The notes under the pieces are model-generated. The model saw nothing but the letters and a program-made list of their open reading frames with translations, did not search any database and was not told the DNA's origin. Below are positions 20,960 through 32,395 of a stretch of 64,000 bases of DNA, piece by piece; the first letter of the stretch is position 1; each line of letters starts with the position of its first letter. The DNA comes from Hemicordylus capensis (Eukaryota; Chordata; Lepidosauria; Squamata; Cordylidae): contig NC_069657.1 in assembly GCF_027244095.1 (NCBI RefSeq), positions 144,704,857 through 144,768,856 of the forward strand. The letters run 5' to 3'. The translations under genes and the position numbers were made by a program.

Positions 20960-22070
20960 ACTGGCACCCTACTGCTATCACGGGACCAATTCTTCATTTT
21001 AAAGAGATCTACTTCAAATCAATAGACTTAGTGGCACTTCATACCAGATGTGAGCCAATACTGGATCAGAACCTCAACAGCCATTCAGATAGGAGATTAT
21101 CTGGGTCAAAAGAGGATACATGGTCACCCCAGGAGGGCACCCAGCATGCCAGCAGGGGCTCAGTACAGGACTTTGTTCCAGGGACTCCTACACACTGCTG
21201 CCAATCCTGCATATATCTTTTCATCATCTTCGGTAGATCACCTTAGATCCAGCTCTGTCCCCTACCCCCAGGTTATTGCTCCTGAATGATAATAAAGCAA
21301 GCTTGACTGGTCAAATCTGAATTAAGTCTAAATAAACTTTTTAGGAAGTAAGCCCCACTGAAAATATCGGGACTTCTGAGTAGGCTGAAAGAAGAAATGT
21401 AGTTTTTATTTATTTATTTATCTTTCATGCATATTTTACTACTTTTTCATCCTGCCTGAAAAATCAGTCGTCGTCGTCATCAATAAATAAACAACAGTTT
21501 GGTTAACACTGTAATTAAAATGCAATCAGACATATGCTCACTATTTTGGCCCTTCTTTCCCTGATTGTGCATCATTTCTTCAAGTGTTATGAACTGTGTC
21601 TTCTGAGTCAGTCCAACTCAGCAATATTTTAATGATAAGGCAGAATAACCAATATACAATTTCAAATATCACCTTAATGATAAGAAACTGGGCCTCCAAG
21701 AGAAAAAACAGTCAGAATAGCTATTTTTGCTTTTATCAGTGAAGCTGACGGAACCTACCCATAAAAAGAAGAGATAACTCATCCATGAATGTATGTTGTA
21801 CAAATTAGTAAGGCGTGTTTATAGTTTGTTCATCAGCAACTGGGGACACAAGCCCTGAATGCCCTTTTTTAATAAGACATCAGAGTGATTTTTTAAATTC
21901 CTTTGGGCCCACTGGAAATTTGTGGATGATTATGCTCAGGCTTTTCTCCAGTCTCCTATACCAGTCCACCTAATGTCACAACTTACTATTTTTTATTTTG
22001 ATGAACTGAGTTCATCAGTCTAAAAATCTAGAATGCCATATGGCTTCAAACTACCCAACTTCAAATTCAT
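20960..22070. repeat. Conserved OR-unit upstream block, copy 3
   Basis: It lies 4.5 to 5.6 kb upstream of OR 2. It matches copy 2 (7560-8360) over much of its length and copy 1 (338-440 plus 3018-3420) in its distal part, ending in CTACCCAACTTCAAATTC. It is the longest copy, with extra AT-rich sequence near 21400-21500. Microsatellite DNA follows directly. Confidence 0.65.
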
Positions 22071-22180
22071 ATAGATATAGATATATAGATATAGATATAG
22101 ATACACACACACACACACACACACACACCATCTATCTATCTATCTATCTATCTACACACACATACACACACACACAGAGT
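22071..22180. repeat. Compound microsatellite
   Basis: GATATA-type repeats, then a CA run, then CTAT repeats, then more CA repeats, read directly. Confidence 0.95.
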
Positions 22181-22905
22181 TACCAGCTGAACTTATTCTG
22201 CCCGCTCCCAAGAGCCTTCCTGGTTGCAACTGCATCTCTGGGCTTGGAGATTGCACTTTGATTATGCTCAGGAGCTGCACCACAAAGTGAGCTCCCAATC
22301 TATGTTTTACATGGGGACAAGTTGCTTAGTTGGCAGTGGACTGGTCACCCCCAGATTTGGCTATAAGCACCACAAATTGGAAAGGAGATTAGATTCACAC
22401 TCCCTCTTTCTATGAGAGGCCCCCAGCTAAGTTGACTCCAGAGCTAGCTACTGTGAGTATCTGGCATTTGAGGTCATTTCAGCCTTGGAATGAAATCTAA
22501 ACTCTCCTCATCCTCTTGCAAGAGAGATAACACATGATGCTAATGAAACAATTAGGCTAGGAAGGGAAGGCAGATAAGACAAGTGCAGCTGCGGACTCCG
22601 TTACAATACGGATGAGTTAGTGATGTAACTTTGAAGAGGTGCCCATCGAAACTTTTGATAGAACTATTGGGAAGCCCTTCCCAGCACAGGATACTCTTGG
22701 ATGCACCTGCACACTCCAATTGTCCTCACAATCAGCCTTGAATACAATAGGTGATTCACACACCTTCCCAGCCAGGAAGGACAATCAGGCACAATGAATT
22801 CCAAGAAGCCTGTAGGGCTGTAATACCCTATTCAGCTAAGTATAACAAAAGAAAAGTGCCCTTAAGACACGTTTTGGGATATAAGCATCCCTAACTCCAT
22901 GACCC
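22181..22905. other. Unassigned; possible LTR-like sequence
   Basis: No gene was recognised. A TATA-like GATATAAGC lies near 22879 just before the tandem repeat. The region could be an LTR remnant, but no matching ends were found. Confidence 0.25.
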
Positions 22906-23105
22906 AGTGTGCTCCCTTGTGCTTTACACTTCGGACTCCATCAGACTGCAACAAGCAAGATTTGTGTTCCCCTCTCTATCACACTGGGGACTCTATTGCA
23001 ACAAGGACATCAGCAAGACCATCTGTGAGCTCCCCTTGTGCTTTACACTAGGGACTCCATAGCAACAAGAACTCCAGCAGACCGTCTTGGTGTTCCCCTC
23101 TCCAT
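22906..23105. repeat. Imperfect tandem repeat, unit about 62 bp
   Basis: Three to four diverged units, each with a GGGACTCCAT-like core followed by GCAACAAG and ending in TGTTCCCCTCTC or TGAGCTCCCC, lie head to tail. Confidence 0.6.
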
Positions 23106-23779
23106 TGAGGCCACCCAAGCTAAAATCACTACCAGGATCGGTCCGTGTGCCCTTTCAACCAGCATCCCTAGCAGGCGTAGGGAGCTGGGTCCACTGAGAC
23201 ACTTATCTTGTGGGCATCCTTCCTTTCACTAACTTCTGCAACCCTCCTGCCTTCACCTCACTGTCTCTGAAAGACGTGAGTCTCCTGCTGCTTGAAGCCC
23301 CATTGCCTAGAGACAGGTAAAGTATAGAGGTTGTCCAGCGCTCAGGACCCCAATCTATCACTTTGATTCAAACTTTCCCCTTTCCTCCTCACTTAGTCTC
23401 GTTCTCTTGCTCGCCTGGGAATTTACACACAATCTGGAACTTTAAACTAAATGTGCCTTATAATAGTCTATTTTAAAACATATTTGCATTGCTTTTACGT
23501 TAGGAGGACCACCTAGTAACTTAGTTACTCAGCAGCACCCTGCTGCAAGATTGTTTTTTGTGGGGCTCTTATGAGGATGATGGTACAAGCTCTGTCAAAG
23601 GAAAGGCTTGCATGGCATTTAAAGAGAGAGCGAGGTGGGGTGGGGAACAGGACCATGGGTCCATTGGACCTGCGGTTCTGTTATATACAAATGCAGCCAA
23701 TATGGCATGCTTCAAATTAGGCTGTAGGAGTGAATTGCTGAAACTGAAGGTCCAGCTAGACATATCAGGGACACCACAG
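23106..23779. other. Unassigned spacer
   Basis: Nothing recognised except a weak start of LINE homology near 23730. Confidence 0.3.
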
Positions 23780-24180
23780 GCTCTATTCTATCTCCAATGC
23801 TTTTTTAAAATCTACATGAAACTACTGGGAGAGAGCATCAGGGGATTTGGTGCAGGGTATTATCAATATGCAGATGACACCAAAATCTATTTCTCCATGT
23901 CAACTTCATCAGGAAATGGCCTAACTTCCCTTAATGCCTGCTTGGAGGTGGTGATGAGCTGGATGAAGGAGAACAAACAGGCTGAATGCAAGCAAGACAG
24001 AGGTACTCATTGTGAGAGGTCAAGACTTAGGAAGTGGTTTAGATCTGCCTGTTCTGGATGGGGTTTCTATCCCCTGGAAAGAGCAGGAACATAGTCTGGG
24101 AGTACTTCTGAACCCAACTCTCAGGTTGAGGCCAGGAGTGGAACAGGAGTGGCCAGGAGCACAAGAGCAATACATTGGGA
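23780..24180 (+). mobile_element. L2-like LINE, reverse-transcriptase fragment
   Basis: The reading gives IYMKLLGESIRGFGAG, YQYADDTKIYFSM (RT YADD box), then LNACLEVVMSWMKENK and, after a frame change near 23990, a VLDGVSIPW segment. These are the palm domain and following region of an L2/CR1-group ORF2. It is the same family as 18956-19450 but on the other strand, and 5' truncated. Confidence 0.75.
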
Positions 24181-25339
24181 AGCACCCCCACCCCTGCTGG
24201 CATCCTACCTTCATAACTTGTTTTATTGGCTATTTAGAATATATAGGACTTGTTCACTTGAAGCTATGTACTGATACAGTTGTCAGCTAATTAAAACTCG
24301 TTAGCTATGTCCTCCAAGAAAATTACAAAAGTCAGAAAGTATTCACCTTATTCTTGTGCTGGTTGTCTCCTCTGTGATGCAGGGGAACTGCTTGTGTGCC
24401 TCCCCACAGGGTTAATCTCCCACTAAACTCCGGCAAAACTCCTTTGTTATCTGTTTGCAAACTCCTATTAGCAAAGTTCCTGGAAGCAAATCGCCTCTGA
24501 TCTGAGCCTTGTATTCAAGACCAGCAGGCAAACTGACTCTCCTCAGGAATATGACCCCTCCCACAAACTGAGGCACTCACCTGGAATGAATTCCCCACTC
24601 AAGCTACTCCTACCAAACACAAAAACAAAAACACTTCCAGCCTGCCAGAAATCAAACCCTAGGAAACTGCCAGCCCTAACAAACTTAGCTTTTCCTCTCC
24701 CTTTGGTTTTCTTGGTGATCTGTTTGTTTGTTTGTTTGTTTGTTTGTTTGTTTGTTTTATTTCCTTGCTATGTCCCCTCACTTAATATCTTTCTTGGGAG
24801 AGAAATACAAGTTTGTATTTCCCAAACTGGGATTCTTCAAGAATCCCAGCTCTTCTTCAAGACCAGCAGGCAAACTGGTGGTCTTGAACCTTGCCTTTGT
24901 GTCATAAATGGGTTGATCAGAATTTGGGAGTCCGAGCAGCTGCACAGCTTGACCTTGAGCAGAAATGGTTTAAGTCATCATTTTTACATTGGCAGTAGCT
25001 CAACTGTAAAATAATATTTGAGACAAAAACAGTGGGCACGAGGCCAGTGAAAACCTATTCCCATTTAGTCCAGAGAGGGGATGCGTCATTCTTCATCTGA
25101 AACTCTGAGAACTTACAGGAAGTGCTATTGGTATTTAAGGATACTGAATACTCATGTTCTAAGGTTCAAGAGGCTGCAAAACTGGTTCATATTTGATGCA
25201 AAAGAATAAAGATGCCATAAAGATGACATGATTTATTTTATTTTATTTATTTAATACATTTAATGATCTATCTACTGTGAAGTATACACAGGCAGAATTG
25301 GAAGAATGCATGATGATTAAAATAAATTCAAATGGATAC
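24181..25339. other. Unassigned spacer with (GTTT)n microsatellite
   Basis: A GTTT tetranucleotide run lies at about 24718-24757. The phrase AAGACCAGCAGGCAAACTG occurs twice (about 24517 and 24860), a short direct repeat. No gene. Confidence 0.4.
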
Positions 25340-26074
25340 ATACCCATTACTTGAATCTACTTTGTGTGTATCCTTGGATAAGCCATCTGGTCATGATGAG
25401 GAAGTTGCATGACTTAATTCTTCTAAGGACAGCTTGTTGCAGCCAAATTATTGGAGGCTCTACATTAGAACAGGATGTTTGAGCTTCAACTACAGATGCC
25501 TTTTCTCCATCCATTTGTGAAGAGGATTGTATACAGATGTCTATATCATCTATTAGATCTACAGGCGATAATTCAGAGAAAGTATTAATGTCACCAAGAA
25601 TTGATACCCAATTGCCAAAGAGCCTGTTTGCCAGGCCCAGGCCTCTGGTGATATATTGCAAGTCCCTTCTAGGACTTTGTCATCTAATTCTGAAAAATCT
25701 GATGCACAAACTTTTGATTTTCAGACAGATAGGGACCCCATAATATCAGATTTGGACCTGATATCCAACAAAAACTTGATTAAGGATCAAAAAGTCTCTA
25801 TGAACTCTAAATCATTGGCATTGGAAGTGCAGGAAGATAAGTGCCACTACTACTATTTTGTATACTCTTGGAGGAGGGCACACAATAACTGAAATACAAC
25901 CTTCAGCTCTGGCTTTTTCAAGCAATTCCTTTTAACAAGCTCTATTTCCGCAGATGACCCTATGAGAAGAGTTGCAGGGATTTTTGCCTTCACCAAAGGG
26001 CACGATTTGGCCCAATCTCTAGCTAGGGATGAAGTTTCTGAGTCCCAGTCTGGTTGACAATTACCATCGAGCTA
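25340..26074. other. Unassigned, possibly degenerate LINE ORF1
   Basis: Several medium open frames on both strands are acidic and serine-rich and hint at old coding sequence, but no domain was recognised. It continues after the inserted foldback element, to about 26700. Confidence 0.3.
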
Positions 26075-26082
26075 TAATCCAT

Positions 26083-26516
26083 TATGGATGTGCATGAACT
26101 TGTCTGCAGGCCATGCAAGAGGCCTGCGAACTGGTTTGTGCTGGCGCCGGTTTGTAGTCCAATGCCGGTGTTCCTCACTGCCGCCCCGCCCCCGTTGTTA
26201 GCCGGAAATACCGGGAAAACAGACTGCGTGTGCACCCGCCACGCACATCACATGTTGTGTGCACACGTTGTGTGTGTGACATACACACGCAACGTACATG
26301 TGTGGCAGGTGCACATGCAGCCTGTACTTCCAGTATTTCTGGCTAACAATGGTGGCAGGGGTGGCAGGGAGGAATGCTGCCGCCCTGAGAACTTCTTTAA
26401 AAAACAGAGCGCTGGTGGGGGGAAAGTGGTTGGAGGGGTAAGTGCACCCCCCCGCCCTTAAAGGAAGACCCCTGCCGGCATTGAACCACACCTCCATGGT
26501 TCCATGCACATCACTA
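26083..26516. mobile_element. hAT-like foldback MITE with perfect 8-bp target duplication
   Basis: The ends are TATGGATGTGCATG and, inverted, TAGTGATGTGCATG. The flanks carry TAATCCAT at 26075-26082 and again at 26517-26524, a perfect 8-bp duplication as hAT transposition makes. The arms are imperfect inverted copies (for example CCGGAAATACCGGGAA near 26200 and CTTCCAGTATTTCTGGC near 26327). Confidence 0.8.
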
Positions 26517-26718
26517 TAATCCATCCTGCTATATTCCAATTTCTTGGAATAAAGCAGGATGGAGACCCAAAGGTTTGGATCATTCCTTCATTAAATTTAT
26601 TTCTAGATTCTGTAGGAAACTTGGATGCTCACTGAGATTAATATAAACAATTTTCATCCATGTCTGAATAATGCAATTCCTAGCCAGAAGGATGGAATGT
26701 CCAAGGGTTTTTAAATAT

Positions 26719-27050
26719 ACTAGCTGACCCTGCACAGAGCATCTGTTTGCTCTTTGGGGCCGGCGGTTACCTCTCCCCTCCCTTCTGCCCAAGTCTCTGC
26801 TTCTGGGCCCAGCCACCAATCCTCCAGACTGCCACTTCTGCCCCCCCTTCTTTCCCCCCTCCTGGGCATTGCCTCTGCAGCCAGGCCGGGCCCACAACCT
26901 CTGGCCTCTGTGGCCGAGCCGCCACTGTGGCAACCAACCCTCCTGGGTGCGCCTCAGCCAATCAGGAGTGTCTGCTGCCCAGCCAATCAGCCGGGCTCTG
27001 GGACGCACATTCCAAGGCACACCCAGGAGAATTAATATAATAGATATATA
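26719..27050 (+). repeat. Unclassified repeat with CTAGCTGACCCTGCACAGAG start (copy ii)
   Basis: It shares its left end with 441 and 52632, and its right end (CACACCCAGGAGAATTAATAT, then TAGATATATA) resembles those at 2980-3017 and 53270-53300. The interior is GC-rich and CT-rich and differs from the other copies. Confidence 0.55.
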
Positions 27051-27239
27051 TCTACAAATTTACAAGCTGAAGTTACCTAAATTACCATTTTAAGGTGAGT
27101 GGACTGTGGTGACTTTATTGAGTTTTTAAAACTTCAGTCTTTGTGTATTAACATCTATTTATTTCTCTTAGGCATACCCATTGCTAATTCCATGTGTGGC
27201 GGCTCTCATGAGAGTTCGCAAGCAGCTGCTTGGATACCA

Positions 27240-27562
27240 ACAGGGATGGGGGAGAAAATGGCGGCAGCAGCTGGCTGGCGGGTGGGCAGGCAGCTGGCTG
27301 ACCGGCCAAAGAATATGGTGGGTGGGTGGGAAGAAGACAATGGTGGGGGGTGGGCAGCAAAGCAGATGGCCAATGGGCAGGTGGGAAAGAACAGGTGGCA
27401 GGCAGGTAGGGGAAAAGGTGGCAGGTGAGCAGGGAAGAAGATGGCAGGCAGGTGGGGAAGAAGACGGCAGGTGGACGGGTGGGGGAAGAGGAAGGCTGGC
27501 AGGGGGTGGAGGGAAGAATGTGGTGGAGGTGGGCGGGCAAAAAGTGGTGGTGGGGGGAGAAG
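27240..27562. repeat. G-rich minisatellite-like tract
   Basis: Many variants of GGGCAGGTGGGAAGAAGA and GTGGCAGGCAGGT in tandem. The glycine/lysine/tryptophan-rich open frames are products of this bias, not genes. Confidence 0.75.
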
Positions 27563-27567
27563 GCAGC

Positions 27568-28284
27568 TGTCATGCCCCTACCTTTGGATAGTGAAGAGGA
27601 GGAGGATGTTGGCAACTCTCCAACAGAGCATCAGGCAGAGAGTTCACCTGTCGGGCCACAGGAAGAAACAAAGGGAGGCCAAGTTGGGACTGCAGCTCCT
27701 GGGGGACCGTCAGAGGCTGCACAGGAGATGGGGGATGCAAAGCCAAGCCCAAAGCCAGAGAGCGTACAAACAATAACAACCCAACAAAGGAGATATGAGC
27801 GCCGACAATGACAGATGGAGCAAGAGACTGCTTAACAAGCAATATAAATGCTCAATCGTTGGCAGTTGATCGGAGGAGGAACCCAATTAGTCAAAGCACT
27901 ATAAATCAGGGCCAGCAGGCAGTGAATGCTGCTGGAAGCAACAAGTCTCTTTTGAGCCTGCTGCAGGTGAGCCTCAGTCTCTCAGAAGAAACCCCAGCTT
28001 CATGTTTGGCCTCTAGACACCCAGACATTTCCGGATTCTACTTTGCTATCTGACTGAGTCCTGACAACTGCCCTAGCTGCAACATCTCCCCGGGGAACGC
28101 CTTGCACTCCTTTTGCTCTGGGCCCATGCTATCTGGTGAGCAGACTGAGTTTGCGGGGGAGACTGTCTGAACCTGATACAAGTTTCTCTTGTGTTTTCTT
28201 TGCAGACCAGAGAGGACACTGAGGGACCTCCAGCGGCTATGATGGAGACCTTGACTTAGACACCAGACGGACAGGCTCTTGACA
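27568..28284. mobile_element. Solo LTR of an LTR retrotransposon or retrovirus
   Basis: It starts TGTCA and ends TGACA (perfect inverted termini), with GCAGC on both sides (27563-27567 and 28285-28289), a 5-bp target duplication. TATA-like motifs lie near 27842 and 27900. No internal region accompanies it. The family is unresolved; a 5-bp duplication fits Gypsy-type elements among others. It is nested in copy iii of the unclassified repeat. Confidence 0.75.
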
Positions 28285-28327
28285 GCAGCGGTGGTGAACT
28301 AAAGGTGCAGAAGCTCTGTGCCTGGCC

Positions 28328-28827
28328 CAGCTAATTTAGATTTAAGCCACCTCCATGCACCAATAATGTAATCAATTTGATTTCTGTGTACTCCATCTGG
28401 GGAAGTCCATGTGTATAGCCGCCACTTTGGTTGTATGAAGAATGTGTTAGCAATGAAGAGATCATTGGCTTGGCAGAAACTAAGAAGTCGTTCTCCTGCT
28501 TCATTTCTGTTTTCTAGGCCATACAGTCTGACTGTGTTTTCCTCGTTACCTTTTGCAACTTTGGCATTCCAGTCTCTGACCACCACCAGCACATCTTGCT
28601 TGCATTTTCTGTCAATTTCAGACTGAAGTTGAGCATAAAACTAATCAACTTTCTCTTCTTCTGCATCAGTTGTTGGGGCATAGACTTGAAGTACTGTCAT
28701 GTTAAAGGATTGTTCATGAAATCTAATTGATATTAGTCAGTCACTGACCACATTGTACCCAAGTACTTTCATTGCTATATCCTTCCTGACTATGAAAGCA
28801 ACACTGTTTCTTTGTTGTTTTTTCTGT
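28328..28827 (-). mobile_element. BovB (RTE) LINE, endonuclease region
   Basis: The minus-strand reading 28299-28592 gives DWNAKV, then GLENRNEAGERLLSFCQAND and RLYTWTSPDG, then NQIDYIIG. This is the apurinic-type endonuclease domain of BovB elements, including the DWNA and D-Y motifs. The copy is 5' and 3' truncated with frame breaks. The insertion at 28836 splits it; a further few bases of BovB (GTCCTGAGTAGTAAATGG) follow at 29395-29412. Confidence 0.8.
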
Positions 28828-28835
28828 GTACTGAG

Positions 28836-29394
28836 AAGGGGTGTACACGGAACTGGCTGGTCCAGTTCAGTCCGAGTCTGGACTGGACCCAAACCAGACC
28901 AGGCCAGTTCAGTCTGGCACCCCTTGAACCATCCCCCCAGTTCGGTTGAGGGGGTTCATGAATATTTTTTAAAAATTAAAAAAAAATACTTACCCCCTTT
29001 GGGGGAGTTGTTGAAGGTGGCAGGGTGGGTCTGCAGTGGTTCGCTCTCCCCCCACTGGCCTCCCTTTATGCTGCCACCAGCCATTTGGCTGGCTCTTTGG
29101 CATGGTGGCCATTTTGGAGACTACTGCACCTGTGAAATTGTCCCCCGCGTGGCATGGGCAGAGGAAAAGGAAACCAGCGGGGGGAGGGGGAACCTCTGTG
29201 GACCCTCGCTACCGCCTCCTCCAACTCCTCCCCCGAAGGGGGTAAGTAAAAATTAAAAAAAAAAAAAATCCATGAACCCCTCAAACAGGCGAGGTGTGTT
29301 CGGTCTGGGGTTGAACCAAACACAGGATGGTTCAGTTTGACCCCAAACGGTGGAACCAAACAAGTTCAATGTCGAATCTGTTTGAACATCCCTA
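28836..29394. mobile_element. hAT-like foldback MITE in BovB
   Basis: The ends are AAGGGGTGTAC and (inverted) TAGGGATGTTC. Flanking 8-mers GTACTGAG (28828-28835) and GTCCTGAG (29395-29402) agree at 7 of 8 positions. The arms are inverted copies (GGGGGAGTTGTTGAAGGTGG near 29000, inverted near 29220), with a long A run in each. Confidence 0.78.
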
Positions 29395-29412
29395 GTCCTG
29401 AGTAGTAAATGG

Positions 29413-30411
29413 TAGGGTTGTGCATTTTGTTTTGTTTTGTTTTCTGTTTTGTTTTTGGCCCAAATCTGAAACACCCCCATTTTGTTCTTTGTTTGAAATC
29501 AGCCAATCCGAAACACCCCAATTTGGTTCTTTGTTCAAAATTGCAAAATCCGGATCTGAAACGTTTTGGATTTTTAAAAGTAGCCCCGGGGCAAAACTAG
29601 TGGGTGGGGGTGGTAGTGCCCAATGGGTGGAAACTACCACCCAAATTTCAGAGGAATTGGGCAAAGGGCTGATTTTTGGTGAATTTTTGAGGTTTAAGGT
29701 TTTTCCCATAGGGAAGAATGAAGGATTCAGCAAAAGTATAGCTTCATGTCAGGGGGAAAGGGGTGGCCCAGAGCAGAGTAGGGTGGGTGGTAGTGCCCAG
29801 TGGGGGCAAGGAAGCTGCCAGAATTATTTCAAAGGAATTGGACAGAGGGCTGATTTTTAAAGATTTAATAGAGTTTACATGTCTTTAAGGTTCTTCCCCA
29901 TAGGGAATGATGGAGGTTTCAGCAGCCCCATAACTGCATTTGGGTGGCACCAGGGTGGCCAGAGCGAGTGGTGGTGTAGAGCACATAGGGTACCAACCAC
30001 CCCCATGGGTTGCTAACCCATGGGGTACTGGGTTCTGTGTTTTCTGAAGTGTTTTGAGTGTAGATTCTCTGGTAGCATATGAGAGTGGATTCATGGTTTG
30101 TCATTCAAAATCTCATATGCTACCAGAAAATCTACACTCAGAACACCTCAGAAACATCAGAACCCAGCACTCTATGGGTTAGCAACCCATGGGAGTGGTT
30201 GGCACCCTATGTGCACTACACCACCACTCATTCCCGGCCACCCCAGTGCCCCCCAGGTGGAGTTATGGGTCTGCTGAAACCTCCATTATTCCCTATGGGG
30301 GAAAATCTTAAAGACGCATAAACCTCAAAAATTCCTAAGGAATCCTTTGCCCTATTTGGAATCTGGGTTCACCACCCCTTGGAGCAATGTCACCCAACCC
30401 ACTTTTTTGCC
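29413..30411. mobile_element. hAT-like foldback element, right arm truncated
   Basis: It starts TAGGGTTGTGCATTTTG, like the right end of the 8564-10306 element read inward, and shares its interior (GTGGGTGGTAGTTTCC-type blocks). A centre of symmetry lies near 30080-30120, where TTCTCTGGTAGCATA meets its reverse complement. The right arm stops near 30411 without a terminus. Confidence 0.7.
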
Positions 30412-31128
30412 CCTGAAGCTCCACATAAACAAGTTGAAAGAGTGAAGAGAATGATGAACAACAACGACACTTAATTTTTTGGCACAGTTATTTGAGAATT
30501 TTGCAGTGGGTGGGAGCCTGTCCCTGTGGCACTAGCACAACAGCACAACTCATTTGTGGATTCAGGCAATCTTTCAATAAAAATGCTCCCTCCCCATGGA
30601 ACAGTGACCACAGGTCACTTGAGATAGTAAGATAGACCATTGACCTGCCTTAGTACTATGGAACAAATGTTCATTTAACTGAAGTGGAGTGAGCAGTAGC
30701 CCAAACAAATCAGCCTACTGTTCAGAACTGTTGAGATTGATCATCATTGCATTTAAGAAAGTGCAAAACCATGGATCATGGTTACAAGAAAGAGAGAAAC
30801 AAATTCCTGGGGATGTCAATAGATTGACAGGGGTATTCCCCTCCCCACTCCTTTTGTCTCCTGTAGTCCCATGTGGATGACCTGTCCCTGCAATGGTAAA
30901 GGTTGTGAATCACTGGCTTAAAGATCATGTCCCACCAAATTACATTGTGGCCTAAATTACATTAGACTGCTCAACTTGGGCAACAAAACGTAGACACCAC
31001 TATAACTCATAAAAATCAGAAGAAAAACAAAATAGCTCTTCAAAAGACCCCTGAACAAGTCAAGAGATTCTTTCTAAACCTTTGGAAAGAAAAACCGGTG
31101 TAATTTCAGAACTTTCCTAACTAGCTTG
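30412..31128. other. Unassigned spacer
   Basis: No gene or repeat recognised. Confidence 0.35.
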
Positions 31129-31599
31129 TACCCAGACCCCGGCCCAAGAAGACACAGAGACATTTATAATGGGAGAAATGGGCCACACTTTATTAATATA
31201 ACAACAGGCATGGCGGACTGAAAATAAGGTGATTAATCACCAACATGAAACAGTGCGGGCACCTAGGCATGGGCTAGGATTCCATCATCCTACCCATCAC
31301 CTGAAAGGGTGACACGCCCTGGCTCAGGAAAGAGGCAGGTACATCCCGCCTAATTCCTTCAAAGCCAACCACCCCCTTTAAAAGAGGGGATCTGGACAGC
31401 TTCGGATCTTTACCCACCCACCCCCGGACCGCACAGCCCAAAGGTTGGTGAAGTCCTGAAGCAGGTTTCTTGGCAATCGAAGTCTCCCCGTGCCGCACAG
31501 GCCACAAAGAAGCGATTGACCAATCCACCTTAAAATATCCAAGGATGCTCACCGATAATCTATACCACCTTACCCCACAGCCCGCACTGTTACTGCCAA
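31129..31599 (-). repeat. Ngaro split repeat B2
   Basis: A direct repeat of 31921-32387, both beginning on the plus strand with CCCAGACCCCGGCCCAAGAA and ending CGCACTGTTACTGCCA. About a dozen differences by eye. Confidence 0.9.
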
Positions 31600-31757
31600 C
31601 ATGGCCAACCTAAAAACCTGACTAACAACTGAATACAGAACGGAGTAGGTGGAAAAATACCCAACAACAGCCAATAAGTTGAGAGCAAAAAATTCCTACT
31701 CGGCCCCTAAGGCGACCAGTCACTAGACCCGCTCTGCATCAGGGAGGGAGGGAGGGG

Positions 31758-31920
31758 AAGCCGAAAAACGGACTGAGAAGCTGAGCGGGGAAACGCTCAG
31801 CTAAGGCCAAAGCCCCGCCCACCAAAGGCCGATCAGCCAATAGGGCTGCTTCCTGGGCCTCGTGGAACGTAGGCTGGGACAAACACCCTCCTACTTGCAC
31901 AAGGCAAGGGGAGGGGGATT
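31758..31920 (-). repeat. Ngaro split repeat A2
   Basis: A direct repeat of 37660-37820 (A1), sharing AACGGACTGAGAAGCTGAGC through GAGGGGGATT with about four differences by eye. Confidence 0.9.
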
Positions 31921-32387
31921 GTGCCCAGACCCCGGCCCAAGAAGACACAGAGAGATATATAATGGGAGAAATGGGCCACGCTTTATTAATATAACAACAG
32001 GCATGGCGGACTGAAAATAAGGTGATTAATCACCAACATGAAACAGTGCGGGCACCTAGGCATAGGCTAGGATTCCATCATCCTACCCGTCACCTGAAAG
32101 GGTGACACGCCCTGGCTCAGGAAAGAGGCAGGTACATCCCGCCCAATTCCTTCAAAGCCAACCACCCCCTTTAAAAGAGGGGATCTGGACAGCTTCGGAT
32201 CTTTACCCCGCCAGACCGCACAGCCCAAAGGTTGGTGAAGTCCTGAAGCTGTTTTCTTGGCAATCGAAGTCTTCCCGTGCCGCACAGGCCACAAAGAAGC
32301 GATTGACCAATCCACCTTAAAATATCCAAGGGTGCTCACCGATAATCTATACCACCTTACCCCACAGCCCGCACTGTTACTGCCACC
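31921..32387 (-). repeat. Ngaro split repeat B1
   Basis: The partner of 31129-31599. It lies directly between the coding region and A2, as the Ngaro layout requires. Confidence 0.9.
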
Positions 32388-32395
32388 AAGGAAGG

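Larger units (their letters stand above)
27165..28327 (-). repeat. Unclassified repeat, inverted copy (copy iii) with nested solo LTR
   Basis: At 28305-28327 the terminal motif is inverted (AGCTCTGTGCCTGGCCCAGC), and at 27170-27230 the GGCATACCC and GTGTGGCGGCTCTCATGAGA segment matches the inverted right end of copy i. Between them lies a G-rich minisatellite-like tract (about 27240-27562) and the solo LTR at 27568-28284. Copies ii and iii are adjacent and in opposite orientation. Confidence 0.5.

Noticed and set aside
25347-25892. Possible host exon or LINE ORF1
   Set aside because: Acidic frames on both strands with no recognisable domain; kept only as unassigned.
27181-27811. Long glycine/tryptophan-rich open frames
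   Set aside because: They overlap the G-rich minisatellite tract and run into the solo LTR.
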